The notes under the pieces are model-generated. The model was not told where the DNA came from, made no database searches, and saw nothing but the letters and a program-made list of their open reading frames with translations. 64,000 nucleotides of DNA, taken from positions 22,687 to 86,686 of the forward strand of contig NZ_JAHKPJ010000004.1 in assembly GCF_018860345.1 (NCBI RefSeq), read 5' to 3'. This DNA is from Psychrosphaera sp. F3M07 (GTDB lineage Bacteria; Pseudomonadota; Gammaproteobacteria; Enterobacterales; Alteromonadaceae). The translations under genes and the position numbers were made by a program. Below, piece by piece: positions 7,310 through 15,626 of the stretch; the stretch's first letter is position 1, and each line of letters starts with the position of its first letter.

Positions 7310-7528
7310 ATGACGAACTTAGAATTTTGCTTAATATGGGCGGGGGACCGTGTAATTCATAGCCGTGTCGAATATGAATTCCACCTCAATCAAATCGAAC
7401 TCTCACTGTTAAATGTGCAACATGACGATAATTACAGTTTTATGCATTGGTCTGCTGCATGCGAAGCTTACGAAATTAAAAATAACTTACCTTCTAATAT
7501 TAAGGTTGTTTATCTTAGATTCGCATAA
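7310..7528 (+). CDS. 72-aa small protein with a poly-G ribosome-binding site
   Basis: Begins MTNLEFCLIWAGDRVIHSR. The product is acidic with several aromatic residues and no TM segment. The ATG is preceded by eight consecutive G (7299-7306) followed by AGT, so the Shine-Dalgarno region is a homopolymer. The gene lies just downstream of operator 2. Codon use looks like the neighbours. Function not recognised. Expression as protein is likely but unproven at this size. Confidence 0.5.
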   Translation: MTNLEFCLIWAGDRVIHSRVEYEFHLNQIELSLLNVQHDDNYSFMHWSAACEAYEIKNNLPSNIKVVYLRFA

Positions 7529-7664
7529 TAAGTGCAAACTAGTATTTATGTTTAGCCTAATTGCCATAGCTTAGTAGATAAATTAAATTCGAATTCAATC
7601 AGGACTTAATCTGTTTTAATGCAGGTGTAGGGTTATGGAAAGCGTTAAATTAAGGAAGTGAATT

Positions 7665-9638
7665 ATGAACCCGCCTAGATATTTATCGAAGTCACGATTT
7701 AAGTTGGCAACAGAATGCCCAACAAAACTATTTTATACGGGGAAAAAAGAGTATCCCGATAATAAATTAAACGATCCATTTTTGTCTTCGTTAGCTGATG
7801 GGGGCTTTCAAGTGGGAGAATTGGCAAAATGTTATTTCCCTGGTGGACACGAGATTACATCACTTGATTATGAAACATCCATTCAGCAAACCAATGAGTT
7901 ATTGAAACAAGAAAAGGTTGTTATTTTTGAACCTGCTATTCGATTTGGTAATTTATTTGTTCGTGTTGATATATTGGTTAAACAAGGCAATGAATATCAA
8001 CTAATTGAAGTTAAGGCCAAGTCTTATTCTGCAAAAAAAGACAAAGACTTCTTAAATAAATCAGGAAAGCTAGATTCTAAGTGGAAGCCTTATATCTTTG
8101 ATGTAGCGTTCCAAAAATATGTATTAAAACAGGCAATACCTAGTGCGATTGTCAGCAGTTATTTAATGATTGTAGATAAAGATATGCCTTGCCCGGTTAA
8201 TGGATTGAACCAAAAATTCAAGCTAACTCGTGATGAAAAAAATAGGCGAGGGGTGGCCGTTTCTAATTCTTTAACTGAATCAGATTTATCGGTTAAAATT
8301 CTTAAAAAAGTAAATACCGATAAAGCCGTTCAAATAGCATATGAAACAGAACTACGAACAGGAATGCCTGCTGAAGGGTTTGTTGCCAATATCGAGATAT
8401 TAGCTGAGAGATATGCCAACGATGATAAGGTGCTGCCTGTTATCGGCTCGAAATGTAAAAGTTGCGAATTTAAGAGTTCTACCGAAGAAGAAAAAAATGG
8501 TTACAAGAGCGGTTTTAAAGAATGTTGGAAAGAGCAACTTCATTGGAGAGAATCCGATTTTAATGAGCCTACAGTATTAGAAATTTCCAACTTTAGAGGA
8601 TCAGACAGGTGCATTGAAAGTGGTAAAGTTAAGCTTAAAGAATTAACGCCTGAAGACATCAACTATGAAGACTCGCCTACACCAGCTTTAACTCTAAAAG
8701 AAAGACAGTGGTTGCAAATAGAAAAAGTACAAGATAATGATTCAAGCGTTTATTTCGATGAAGACAGCATGAGAAATGTAATGGCAACATGGACCTACCC
8801 GCTGCACTTTATAGACTTTGAAACTTGTGCGGTGGCTATTCCATTTTATAAAGGAATGTCTCCATACGAAGGAATTGCGTTCCAGTTTTCACATCATATT
8901 TTATATGCTGATGGTCAAGTTGAACATGCTGGACAGTTTTTAAGTTCAAAAGTTGGTGAGTTCCCGAACTTCAATTTCGTACGAGAATTGAAAGCTCAAT
9001 TAGAAAAAGACAGTGGCACTATCTTTAGATACTCCAACCATGAGAATGCTTATCTAAACATGGTGTATCAACAATTGAAGTCATCACTTGAGCTAGATAA
9101 AGACGAGCTTTGTGATTTCATCAAGACAATAACCAAGTCTTCCAATAACAGCAAAGACAATTGGCTGGGCGATAGAAGCATGGTTGACCAGTGGGAGCTT
9201 GTTAAGAAATATTATTATGATCCTGCCACTGGTGGCTCAAATTCTATAAAGGCTGTACTACCTGCTATTTTAAATAGCTCTCAATTCCTTCAAGAAAAGT
9301 ACGCAAAAACGATTTATGGGACTGAGGAGTTACCGAGCTTTAACTTTGAAAACAAAGTTTGGATTGAATTTGATGACGTTGGAAAAGTAAAAGACCCGTA
9401 TAAATCATTACCCAAAATGTTTGCGGAAGCTTCCGAGCATGACATTGAGCTACTATCTGAGTCTGATGAATTAAATAACGGAGGTCTAGCATTAACGGCA
9501 TATGCACGACTTCAGTTCACCGAAATGTCAGATTATGAAAGAAAAGAGCTTGAACACGGACTCTTGATGTATTGTGAGCTAGATACATTAGCAATGGTAA
9601 TGATTCAAGAAGCTTGGCAAGCAATGATTAATGGATAA
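7665..9638 (+). CDS. Cas4-like Fe-S nuclease fused to a DUF2779 / DEDDy-like exonuclease
   Basis: 657 aa. The N-terminal half has the PD-(D/E)XK pattern of RecB/Cas4 nucleases: VDIL (D102), IEVK (E115, K117) and FQKYVLK (about 149-155). Cys18 in TECPTKLFY plus Cys264, Cys267 and Cys287 reproduce the one-plus-three cysteine layout that holds a 4Fe-4S cluster in Cas4 and AddB. The C-terminal half matches DUF2779: FIDFET (D384, E386) and YCELD (Y636, D640) look like the first and last motifs of a DEDDy exonuclease. It may therefore carry two nuclease centres. AAGGAAG precedes the start. It sits in the WYL island, and a role in degrading or processing foreign DNA is inferred from context only. 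Confidence 0.75.
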   Translation: MNPPRYLSKSRFKLATECPTKLFYTGKKEYPDNKLNDPFLSSLADGGFQVGELAKCYFPGGHEITSLDYETSIQQTNELLKQEKVVIFEPAIRFGNLFVRVDILVKQGNEYQLIEVKAKSYSAKKDKDFLNKSGKLDSKWKPYIFDVAFQKYVLKQAIPSAIVSSYLMIVDKDMPCPVNGLNQKFKLTRDEKNRRGVAVSNSLTESDLSVKILKKVNTDKAVQIAYETELRTGMPAEGFVANIEILAERYANDDKVLPVIGSKCKSCEFKSSTEEEKNGYKSGFKECWKEQLHWRESDFNEPTVLEISNFRGSDRCIESGKVKLKELTPEDINYEDSPTPALTLKERQWLQIEKVQDNDSSVYFDEDSMRNVMATWTYPLHFIDFETCAVAIPFYKGMSPYEGIAFQFSHHILYADGQVEHAGQFLSSKVGEFPNFNFVRELKAQLEKDSGTIFRYSNHENAYLNMVYQQLKSSLELDKDELCDFIKTITKSSNNSKDNWLGDRSMVDQWELVKKYYYDPATGGSNSIKAVLPAILNSSQFLQEKYAKTIYGTEELPSFNFENKVWIEFDDVGKVKDPYKSLPKMFAEASEHDIELLSESDELNNGGLALTAYARLQFTEMSDYERKELEHGLLMYCELDTLAMVMIQEAWQAMING

Positions 9639-9645
9639 TTAAATC

Positions 9646-9670
9646 TAATAGGACATTATATGTCCTGTTA
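9646..9670. promoter_or_regulatory. operator 3 of the WYL island
   Basis: TAATAGGACA, spacer TTATA, TGTCCTGTTA. Arms match at 9 of 10 positions, with the same 5-bp spacing as operator 1. It starts 8 bp after the nuclease stop and about 60 bp before the gene at 9730. Confidence 0.75.
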
Positions 9671-9729
9671 TTGGGGCAATATTCAGGCAAATAGATTAAT
9701 TAGCCAACATAAGTTGGCAGGAATAAATA

Positions 9730-10776
9730 ATGAAAGAAATTAAATCATTGAATAAAGAAGTACTTAACCTGTTAATAAACTATTTTGAAACTGAAGTTCC
9801 TTTACTGGAAAGAAGATACAGTTGGAAGATCCCTAAGATTGATGGCTTTGTACACTCTATGGAGAAAGGTTTTTCAGCAAATGTGAAGCTAAAGTATTTT
9901 TTAAATTCATTATGGAAACAAGAAAATAAATCAGATTTTGAAGTTGCTAAAATTATTATCAAAGACTGGGGCGGGGTAAAAGGCAATAAGGACGAAACCA
10001 TAAAAAAATATATCAACAGAGTTAGAAGTGGTAATTTTGAAATGCCATTTAAGGGGCTAGCAAGTTATACCAAGCTTTATTCAATTGTTGAACCAAAGCG
10101 TTTCGCGATATTTGATGCGCGTGTAGTTGTTACTCTAAATGCTCTACAGTGCAATGCAAATATTAGTTCTGGTATCGTTTTTAATTATTTGGAAGGTAGA
10201 AATAACGTTACTGGAAATAAAGAAACAAAAAAAGGTTTTTCGCAGCAAAAAGAACATTCGGTAGCAAGTTTAGTCAAAAGAGGCTGGGAGAGAATAGCAA
10301 AAGAGGATACATATCAGGTTTATTTGGATTACTTATTTGCGTGTATTAAGCATAATCCCGACTGGAAGTTATACGAACTTGAGATGGTTTTATTTGCCAA
10401 CGCAGAAGAAGTAGCGAAAAAAGCAATAGAAAACATACAGGGGAACGAGAAAACTATATGCAATCTTGAACAAGCTAAAGCTAAAGAAAAAGTTAGCGCT
10501 AAGAAGCGCACTCACCATCAGGCTCTGTTTGAACATGTGACTAAACAAAATCTGTTATCAGAGAAATTTAGTTACTCAAAAGTATTATCTATTGCACAAT
10601 TAATTTTAGATGGAATCTCAAAATCAGGACAACATTACGCAGCACTGAAATTCATACAAAATTACTGTATAGCTCTTGATGAGAGTATCTCAAATCAGCT
10701 AAAGGCAGTTTCTGATCCTAGGCAAATATCAGCTCTAGAAGCATTAAAAAATAATTGTGAATTTAAGTTGGCGTAG
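9730..10776 (+). CDS. 348-aa protein of the WYL island, possibly OGG-fold-like
   Basis: Soluble and lysine-rich. The segment EPKRFAIFDARVVVTLNAL (about 117-136) resembles the 'fPiyDsRva' strand/helix of bacterial OGG-fold (8-oxoguanine glycosylase-like) proteins often found in defence islands; this is a motif-level impression only. The C-terminal 110 residues are helical (SYSKVLSIAQLILDGISKSG). No other catalytic motif was recognised. It has its own operator (operator 3) rather than being co-transcribed with the nuclease gene, suggesting independent induction by the WYL regulator. A structure-based search would be needed to name it. Confidence 0.55.
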   Translation: MKEIKSLNKEVLNLLINYFETEVPLLERRYSWKIPKIDGFVHSMEKGFSANVKLKYFLNSLWKQENKSDFEVAKIIIKDWGGVKGNKDETIKKYINRVRSGNFEMPFKGLASYTKLYSIVEPKRFAIFDARVVVTLNALQCNANISSGIVFNYLEGRNNVTGNKETKKGFSQQKEHSVASLVKRGWERIAKEDTYQVYLDYLFACIKHNPDWKLYELEMVLFANAEEVAKKAIENIQGNEKTICNLEQAKAKEKVSAKKRTHHQALFEHVTKQNLLSEKFSYSKVLSIAQLILDGISKSGQHYAALKFIQNYCIALDESISNQLKAVSDPRQISALEALKNNCEFKLA

Positions 10777-10841
10777 GCATAAATTACTCAAGATTACCTA
10801 CATACTTTCACACGAAGTTTTAATATTTTTTTTCTAGGATA

Positions 10842-10881
10842 AGCTCCTACGTAAAATTAGGAGCTGATCATGAACTAAGTG
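10842..10881 (+). promoter_or_regulatory. hairpin hiding a ribosome-binding site before a two-codon ORF
   Basis: AGCTCCTA (10842-10849) is a perfect complement of TAGGAGCT (10858-10865). The right arm contains AGGAG, which is 6 nt before ATG-AAC-TAA (10870-10878), followed at once by GTG in the same frame. An RNA made here would fold its Shine-Dalgarno site into the stem. This may be a small regulatory leader or the remains of a small gene stopped at codon 3 (frame otherwise open to 11004). Confidence 0.35.
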
Positions 10882-10978
10882 ATTAACCTCAATAATATTT
10901 CTAGATATCTTCCCCAAAAAAACAATTTATTGATAAGTCCAACTGAACTTAATCAACTTCAAGTTAGTAATTTCAAAT

Positions 10979-10997
10979 TGAGACGTTATATGTCCTA
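10979..10997. promoter_or_regulatory. operator 4 of the WYL island (one degenerate half)
   Basis: TGAGACG, spacer TTATA, TGTCCTA. It is almost identical to operator 2, with the same 5-bp spacing. It lies 66 bp before the lipoprotein gene at 11064. Confidence 0.6.
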
Positions 10998-11063
10998 TAA
11001 GTAAGGTAACTTACAGTGCTACTCAAGAAAACTTTAAGATAGTAATCATTTAAGGAAATAAAG

Positions 11064-12596
11064 ATGGTAAAAAGCAAAATGAAATTAGCACTTTCACTAG
11101 CGTTGGGTTTAGTTCTAAGTGGTTGTGGAGGCAGTTCTTTTGACGATGAGAATGTATCGGCAGCGTCATCGGAAAAAATATTAACTGTTACAGGTAAAGC
11201 CATAGACGGCTATATTGTCGGCGGAACGGTATTTTTGGATATTAACGGCAATGGTAACGCTGAACCAAATGAACCGCAAAAAGAAACCGAAGTAGGTGGT
11301 GATTACACCTTAAATATCTCTGAAGAAGATGCTGAGTGTTTAGCATATTCTGCAATCATTGTAGATGTGCCTGTAGGTGCATGGGATGAAGGCTCTGAGG
11401 ATGAAAATGTTGCAGCTCATGAAGTAACTGACCCTTATCAAATTGTATTGCAACCTACTTTTAAAGCAATCACAGAGGAAGACTTCACTAATGGTTTAGT
11501 TAGAAATATATCTCCTTTAACTACCGTTGTATGGGAAGCGATAGAACGAAGTTATCCACCATTTGCTGAAAATAAAGGTAACAACCCTAATGACAGCGAA
11601 ACTAATGCTAAACATTGCCACTACTTGAAAAAACATGATGAAGCGGTTCAAGAGTTAAAACAAGAGATTGAAGACGCTGTTGTTGGCTTAGTCCAGTTTT
11701 ATAATTTGTCTGCAGATCAAATGTATGCAGATTTCATAGCTGATAAAGACTCTGATGCATTTCATGTCGCACAAGACATTATGAAAGGGCTAAAGGCAGC
11801 TTATAAACGTAAAACGGATTTAAGAGAACAATATTCCGATTATCAAAATGCTGAAATTCGAGTATTTGTACATAGAAACCCAGAGCTAGACGAATATTTT
11901 CAAGTTGATAACGGCTGGTATCGTGACGAAATAGTATTTCTAGGTACTGAAGATTTGGTCGAATTTAGCAAGCTACAAGATACTGACAAGCTGGATGAAG
12001 TAGATTTTATCAGCAGTAAGTTTCACGAGTTAGGTCAAGAGTGGAATGAGCAAGATAAAAGTGGGTGGTTAAGTGTTAGAAAGGACGCTTACAGAGAAAT
12101 GAATGGTACGTATCGCTGTGCTAAAAACGAAAGAGTAAGCTTCGATGTTAATGGTATTCATTATGAACTAGGTAATAGCTCAGACTCAGCCACGCTGGCT
12201 AACTCATTTGAAGAATGCAACTTTGATGATTTTAGTTCTCCTTATGAGAAAAACTATCACCTTAGATATACAGAAGGTGAGGCGTCATACAGTGCAGCGT
12301 TTTATTTTAGAGCTGAGCAAGCTCGCTTTACAGAACTAGCTGACTGGAAAGAGTTTACTGATAACCCCGAATTCAACGCACAAGACATGATAGATACCCT
12401 TATTTTAACGCCTTATAAATGGGAAGATGAAGTGACTATTGATACCGCATATTGGCGTAAACGCAAAGAGGAACCCGGTGTTCAAATAGATATCGATAAT
12501 GATAACAACTGGCAGAGAGCTACTAAGCAAGATGATGGCACAACATTATATGAATGCAGTTCGGATGGTGAAAACTGGACAGAATGTACTGACTAA
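11064..12596 (+). CDS. 510-aa surface/periplasmic lipoprotein of the WYL island
   Basis: The signal peptide MVKSKMKLALSLALGLVLSGC has lipobox LSGC, so the protein is a lipid-anchored exported protein. After a short linker, GKAIDGYIVGGTVFLDINGN (about 46-65) is a carboxypeptidase-regulatory/SdrD-like beta domain seen in many gammaproteobacterial lipoproteins. The rest is acidic, with no recognised catalytic motif. AAGGAAA lies 7 nt before the start. Its promoter region holds operator 4, tying it to the WYL regulator, and a terminator-like hairpin follows. The function is unknown. A large surface lipoprotein in a defence-like regulon could act as a receptor mask, but that is speculation. Confidence 0.65.
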   Translation: MVKSKMKLALSLALGLVLSGCGGSSFDDENVSAASSEKILTVTGKAIDGYIVGGTVFLDINGNGNAEPNEPQKETEVGGDYTLNISEEDAECLAYSAIIVDVPVGAWDEGSEDENVAAHEVTDPYQIVLQPTFKAITEEDFTNGLVRNISPLTTVVWEAIERSYPPFAENKGNNPNDSETNAKHCHYLKKHDEAVQELKQEIEDAVVGLVQFYNLSADQMYADFIADKDSDAFHVAQDIMKGLKAAYKRKTDLREQYSDYQNAEIRVFVHRNPELDEYFQVDNGWYRDEIVFLGTEDLVEFSKLQDTDKLDEVDFISSKFHELGQEWNEQDKSGWLSVRKDAYREMNGTYRCAKNERVSFDVNGIHYELGNSSDSATLANSFEECNFDDFSSPYEKNYHLRYTEGEASYSAAFYFRAEQARFTELADWKEFTDNPEFNAQDMIDTLILTPYKWEDEVTIDTAYWRKRKEEPGVQIDIDNDNNWQRATKQDDGTTLYECSSDGENWTECTD

Positions 12597-12616
12597 CGTG
12601 TAAGTATACTCAGTTG

Positions 12617-12662
12617 AAAATGTCAGTAACGACCCTATGACTAGTTATTGACATTTTATTTA
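12617..12662 (+). terminator. terminator-like hairpin after the lipoprotein gene
   Basis: AAAATGTCAGTAAC (12617-12630) pairs with GTTATTGACATTTT (12644-12657) with one mismatch around a 13-nt loop, and ends in a T-rich stretch. It is AT-rich and therefore of moderate strength. Confidence 0.55.
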
Positions 12663-12899
12663 TTAACTCGCCTTAGAAAACTACTGGTATCTATTTTATT
12701 ACCCATAAAATTTTGTAACTCATTTATGTCCCGAAATACCTTAGCAATTCTAAAATTTGACAAGCCTCTTTGTTCAAGGAGCAGACGTTGAAAGACTAAA
12801 GAGGTATTGTATATATTTAATTAACGTATGTTTCAATAAGTACACTAAAATACAAAAATCATTGACGATATTGATTTTGAGTTCTTTAGTAAATCCGAC
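12663..12899. other. non-coding stretch inside the island's right end
   Basis: No gene, RNA or clear regulatory site is visible. A weak inverted pair CCTCTTT/AAAGAGG (about 12762-12806) is present. The 12597-13445 gap as a whole holds only this stretch, the two short ORFs listed next, and AT-rich filler. Confidence 0.4.
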
Positions 12900-12911
12900 A
12901 GGAGTTAATTC

Positions 12912-13139
12912 ATAAAAAAGAGCACAATTTCACTAGGTATTAAGGGTATTGAGCCGCTATTACTAACCTTCTTAAAAGACGAACCCACTTTTAACTCTAT
13001 AGAAGACTCATTCACCCATGTGGTTAAAACTAGCGTATTAAAAGAAAATCAGGTTGCAACATCTGTAATCAATATTCAAGGTAACTATTTGACTTCCAAA
13101 GGTACTTTAGAGTTAGACAATGAAGCTAGCTATAAATAA
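12912..13139 (+). CDS. 75-aa ORF with an apparent ATA start
   Basis: Open from an in-frame TAA to 13139. The coding-like product starts (I/M)KKSTISLGIKGIEPLLL and ends TLELDNEASYK. AGGAG ends 7 nt before the triplet ATA at 12912, exactly where an ATG would be expected. No ATG, GTG or TTG lies in frame nearby; the first GTG is 36 codons in. Either the gene uses the very rare ATA initiation codon, or an ATG has mutated and the gene is silent. No family recognised. It lies between the lipoprotein gene and yacL. Confidence 0.35.
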   Translation: MKKSTISLGIKGIEPLLLTFLKDEPTFNSIEDSFTHVVKTSVLKENQVATSVINIQGNYLTSKGTLELDNEASYK

Positions 13140-13223
13140 CGGAAAATTGGTTAAAAAATCTAATCCATAGTTAATTTATTCATTTTTATTAAACTGACTT
13201 TAAATTTATTGGGGAGTAGATTT

Positions 13224-13286
13224 ATGGCTTTCTACTTATCGTTTTACCCTAGTTTTTTCTGCTTCATTACAATTTATAAACTTTGA
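13224..13286 (+). CDS. possible 20-aa hydrophobic peptide
   Basis: MAFYLSFYPSFFCFITIYKL, one membrane-length hydrophobic stretch. GGGGAG ends 8 nt before the ATG. Small hydrophobic peptides of this kind can be type I toxins or leader peptides, but the only evidence is the ribosome-binding site and the composition. Confidence 0.25.
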   Translation: MAFYLSFYPSFFCFITIYKL

Positions 13287-13445
13287 TTTTGATATTCCAC
13301 TAAACCGTATTATAAGCGACGACTTTCCCTGCATATCGTAAATTCTACATGGCGCTTTTGCTAGATTCACATATACTCCTCTATTCAAGAATGTGTTGAA
13401 AAAGCGCATAAAAATCAATTTGCTAAATATAACTGAGGACTCGGT

Positions 13446-13823
13446 ATGGATTACGAATTTATCTTTGATACAAATACTAAAGTTCATAGTGTAGCCGTCG
13501 CTGGTGAACAATTTGCCGTGGGGCGTTTTTTAAATACTGAGTTTGTTCTGGATGACAACTCAGTTGAACAATTAAATGATTTAATTGAATTGTTAGAGAC
13601 ATCAATAGAAGGCGTTGTTGAATTTACAGAATGGTCCATTGAGATTGACCGTGACGATTTAACCATTAGCCATAGTAGTCAGCTTGAAACAAAATCTGAA
13701 AAGGAAAAAACAGCGCAATTAGAGCAAGATCTGTCTGATCTTGAATGGGATTTTCAATGTGAATGTGGCAAAGCCGATTTACTCGAATTGTTGGTGGCTT
13801 GGGTCGACTTTAGATACGAATAA
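13446..13823 (+). CDS. yacL: UPF0231 family protein YacL
   Basis: 125 aa beginning MDYEFIFDTNTKVHSVAVAG, the characteristic start of the E. coli YacL family. It is acidic and cytoplasmic, with length as in the family. A tail FQCECGKADLLELLVAWVDF is conserved in style. GAGGACTCGGT lies upstream of the ATG. Biochemical function is not established for the family. It marks the return to core genome after the accessory island, and the kinase gene begins 16 bp downstream. Confidence 0.8.
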   Translation: MDYEFIFDTNTKVHSVAVAGEQFAVGRFLNTEFVLDDNSVEQLNDLIELLETSIEGVVEFTEWSIEIDRDDLTISHSSQLETKSEKEKTAQLEQDLSDLEWDFQCECGKADLLELLVAWVDFRYE

Positions 13824-13838
13824 GAAAGGGGTGATTGA

Positions 13839-15626
13839 TTGCTAAAAAACATATTACACGGTTCATTAATTCTAACGTTTCTAATTTTTGTTAGCAGTCT
13901 TGTTGCTGGCCAGTTTATTCATCAGGATGTTATTAATGTAAATACCTATCAAACCATCAACTTAATGAAGGGATTGATCTGTATTTCGGTGTTTTTGTAT
14001 TGGTTATTTATACGATTCAGCCGAGTTGCACAGTCGCTCTTTAATTTGTTTAAAGCCTGGCAAACAGGCGTAGTGTTTTTATTGCAGGGGATTGATGGTT
14101 TATTGATTTTTTTTATCCCGGATCAAAGTTATCGGGTTGTCATCGTTTGTTTTAATTTAGTTGCTACAAGCTTCCTCTATATTCATTTGTATTTTACATT
14201 TTTGTCTAAACGTTTATCCGATCTCGTTGTAATTAGCCTTTTGGCGGCTGGTTTCTTTTTATTTATAGGTTATGCCTATCAATGGAATGGACATGGTTGG
14301 AATACATCGGTTTTATTTAACGACGTTCAACCCATTTTGTTAATTCTAAGTGCGGTGAGTTGCTCTTTATTATTAGCCATTGCATTGATGAGGATCCAGT
14401 ACAAATTAAAACAGTATTCTGAATTTGAATTAATGCCTTTGTTAATTTTATTCAGTGGTTTTTTGACGTTAATTGCAGGCGACAACCTGGTTATTTGGTC
14501 GTCAGCTGTCTTATTACATATGTTCTTTGTCGGTACGGTAATTAGTTTAATAGTTAAAGTGGATAAACATTTTGCAGCAGATTGGATGTTGTTATCTACT
14601 GGGTTAAATACATCAACCAATGCGTACTTCTATTATGACCAAACAGGTGAAATTCATTTTGTTAATCAAGCTTTTAAAAAGTTATTTGGGATAAAGGAAG
14701 ACACTCCCCTCAATCAGATAAAACACCCATTACATTCCCATCCTTTATTTGAAACAATTTCTAATTCATTGTCACAACAAGGTTATTGGTCTGGCGAAAC
14801 CGTGATCGTTGGCGATAATGGCAACGTCATCTCGGTGCATGTTGATTTTAACGTTATCGTTATTAACGATGTTAGTTATTACCAAGCTTGGTTTTTAGAT
14901 TTAGCCGAAAAAATTGCACTACGAACAAATGAACACGCCATCCAAGAGAAGCTTGAACGTTTGTCATTTAATTTAATGGATAAACAAGAAGAGGAAAGGA
15001 GATACTTTGCTAAAGAGCTGCATGACGAAATTGGACAGGGCTTAACACTATTAAAAATTCAGCAACAGTTACCTGAACCAGATAAAGAATTAATTAAGTC
15101 GGTTTTGTCTGAACTGATCGACAAGGTGCGGAACTTATCACTCAATTTAAGGCCATCAATTCTGGATGACATGGGGTTGTCAGCGGCATTGGAATGGTTA
15201 ACCGATAGGCAACGTAAGTTTAGCCAATTGGCCATTGTTAGTGACATCTCTTCCAACTTACCTAGATTTAATGACAAGTTTGAGATATCGGTATTTCGCA
15301 TTGCTCAAGAAGCTTTTACTAATATACATAAATATTCGCATGCGGATCTGGTTAATATCCACTGTTCTATCCAAGATGATTATTTACAACTGACGATTGA
15401 AGATAACGGTATCGGGTTTGATGTTGGTTCTAAATTAAACAGTGCCATTAAAGGTCAAAGTTTAGGTTTATTGAGTATTCAAGAACGAGCCTTCTTAATT
15501 AATGGCCTGATAGAAATATCATCAACTCCTGAGAATGGAACACTAATCGAGCTAAGGGTACCTGTGTTTGATAATGCGCTAGATGAAACTCCTTTTGAAA
15601 CTGAGGGTGGAAATGGTTTACTCTAA
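13839..15626 (+). CDS. NarL-type membrane sensor histidine kinase with PAS domain
   Basis: 595 aa. The first about 235 residues contain seven or eight hydrophobic segments, a membrane sensor module. Then comes a PAS domain (about 250-360, NAYFYYDQTGEIHFVNQAFK), the HisKA_3 dimerisation helix with the phosphorylated His in FAKELHDEIGQGL, and an HATPase domain with N box QEAFTNIHKYSHA and G boxes DNGIGF and LGLLSIQERA. The start is TTG after AAGGGG; no ATG is in frame nearby. It overlaps the next gene by 14 bp and is followed by a LuxR-type regulator, so it should phosphorylate that protein. The signal is unknown. Confidence 0.88.
   Translation: MLKNILHGSLILTFLIFVSSLVAGQFIHQDVINVNTYQTINLMKGLICISVFLYWLFIRFSRVAQSLFNLFKAWQTGVVFLLQGIDGLLIFFIPDQSYRVVIVCFNLVATSFLYIHLYFTFLSKRLSDLVVISLLAAGFFLFIGYAYQWNGHGWNTSVLFNDVQPILLILSAVSCSLLLAIALMRIQYKLKQYSEFELMPLLILFSGFLTLIAGDNLVIWSSAVLLHMFFVGTVISLIVKVDKHFAADWMLLSTGLNTSTNAYFYYDQTGEIHFVNQAFKKLFGIKEDTPLNQIKHPLHSHPLFETISNSLSQQGYWSGETVIVGDNGNVISVHVDFNVIVINDVSYYQAWFLDLAEKIALRTNEHAIQEKLERLSFNLMDKQEEERRYFAKELHDEIGQGLTLLKIQQQLPEPDKELIKSVLSELIDKVRNLSLNLRPSILDDMGLSAALEWLTDRQRKFSQLAIVSDISSNLPRFNDKFEISVFRIAQEAFTNIHKYSHADLVNIHCSIQDDYLQLTIEDNGIGFDVGSKLNSAIKGQSLGLLSIQERAFLINGLIEISSTPENGTLIELRVPVFDNALDETPFETEGGNGLL

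Noticed and set aside
13236..13511. 91-codon minus-strand frame covering the yacL start
   Set aside because: It overlaps the clear start of yacL, lacks a recognisable product and is less convincing than the plus-strand genes.
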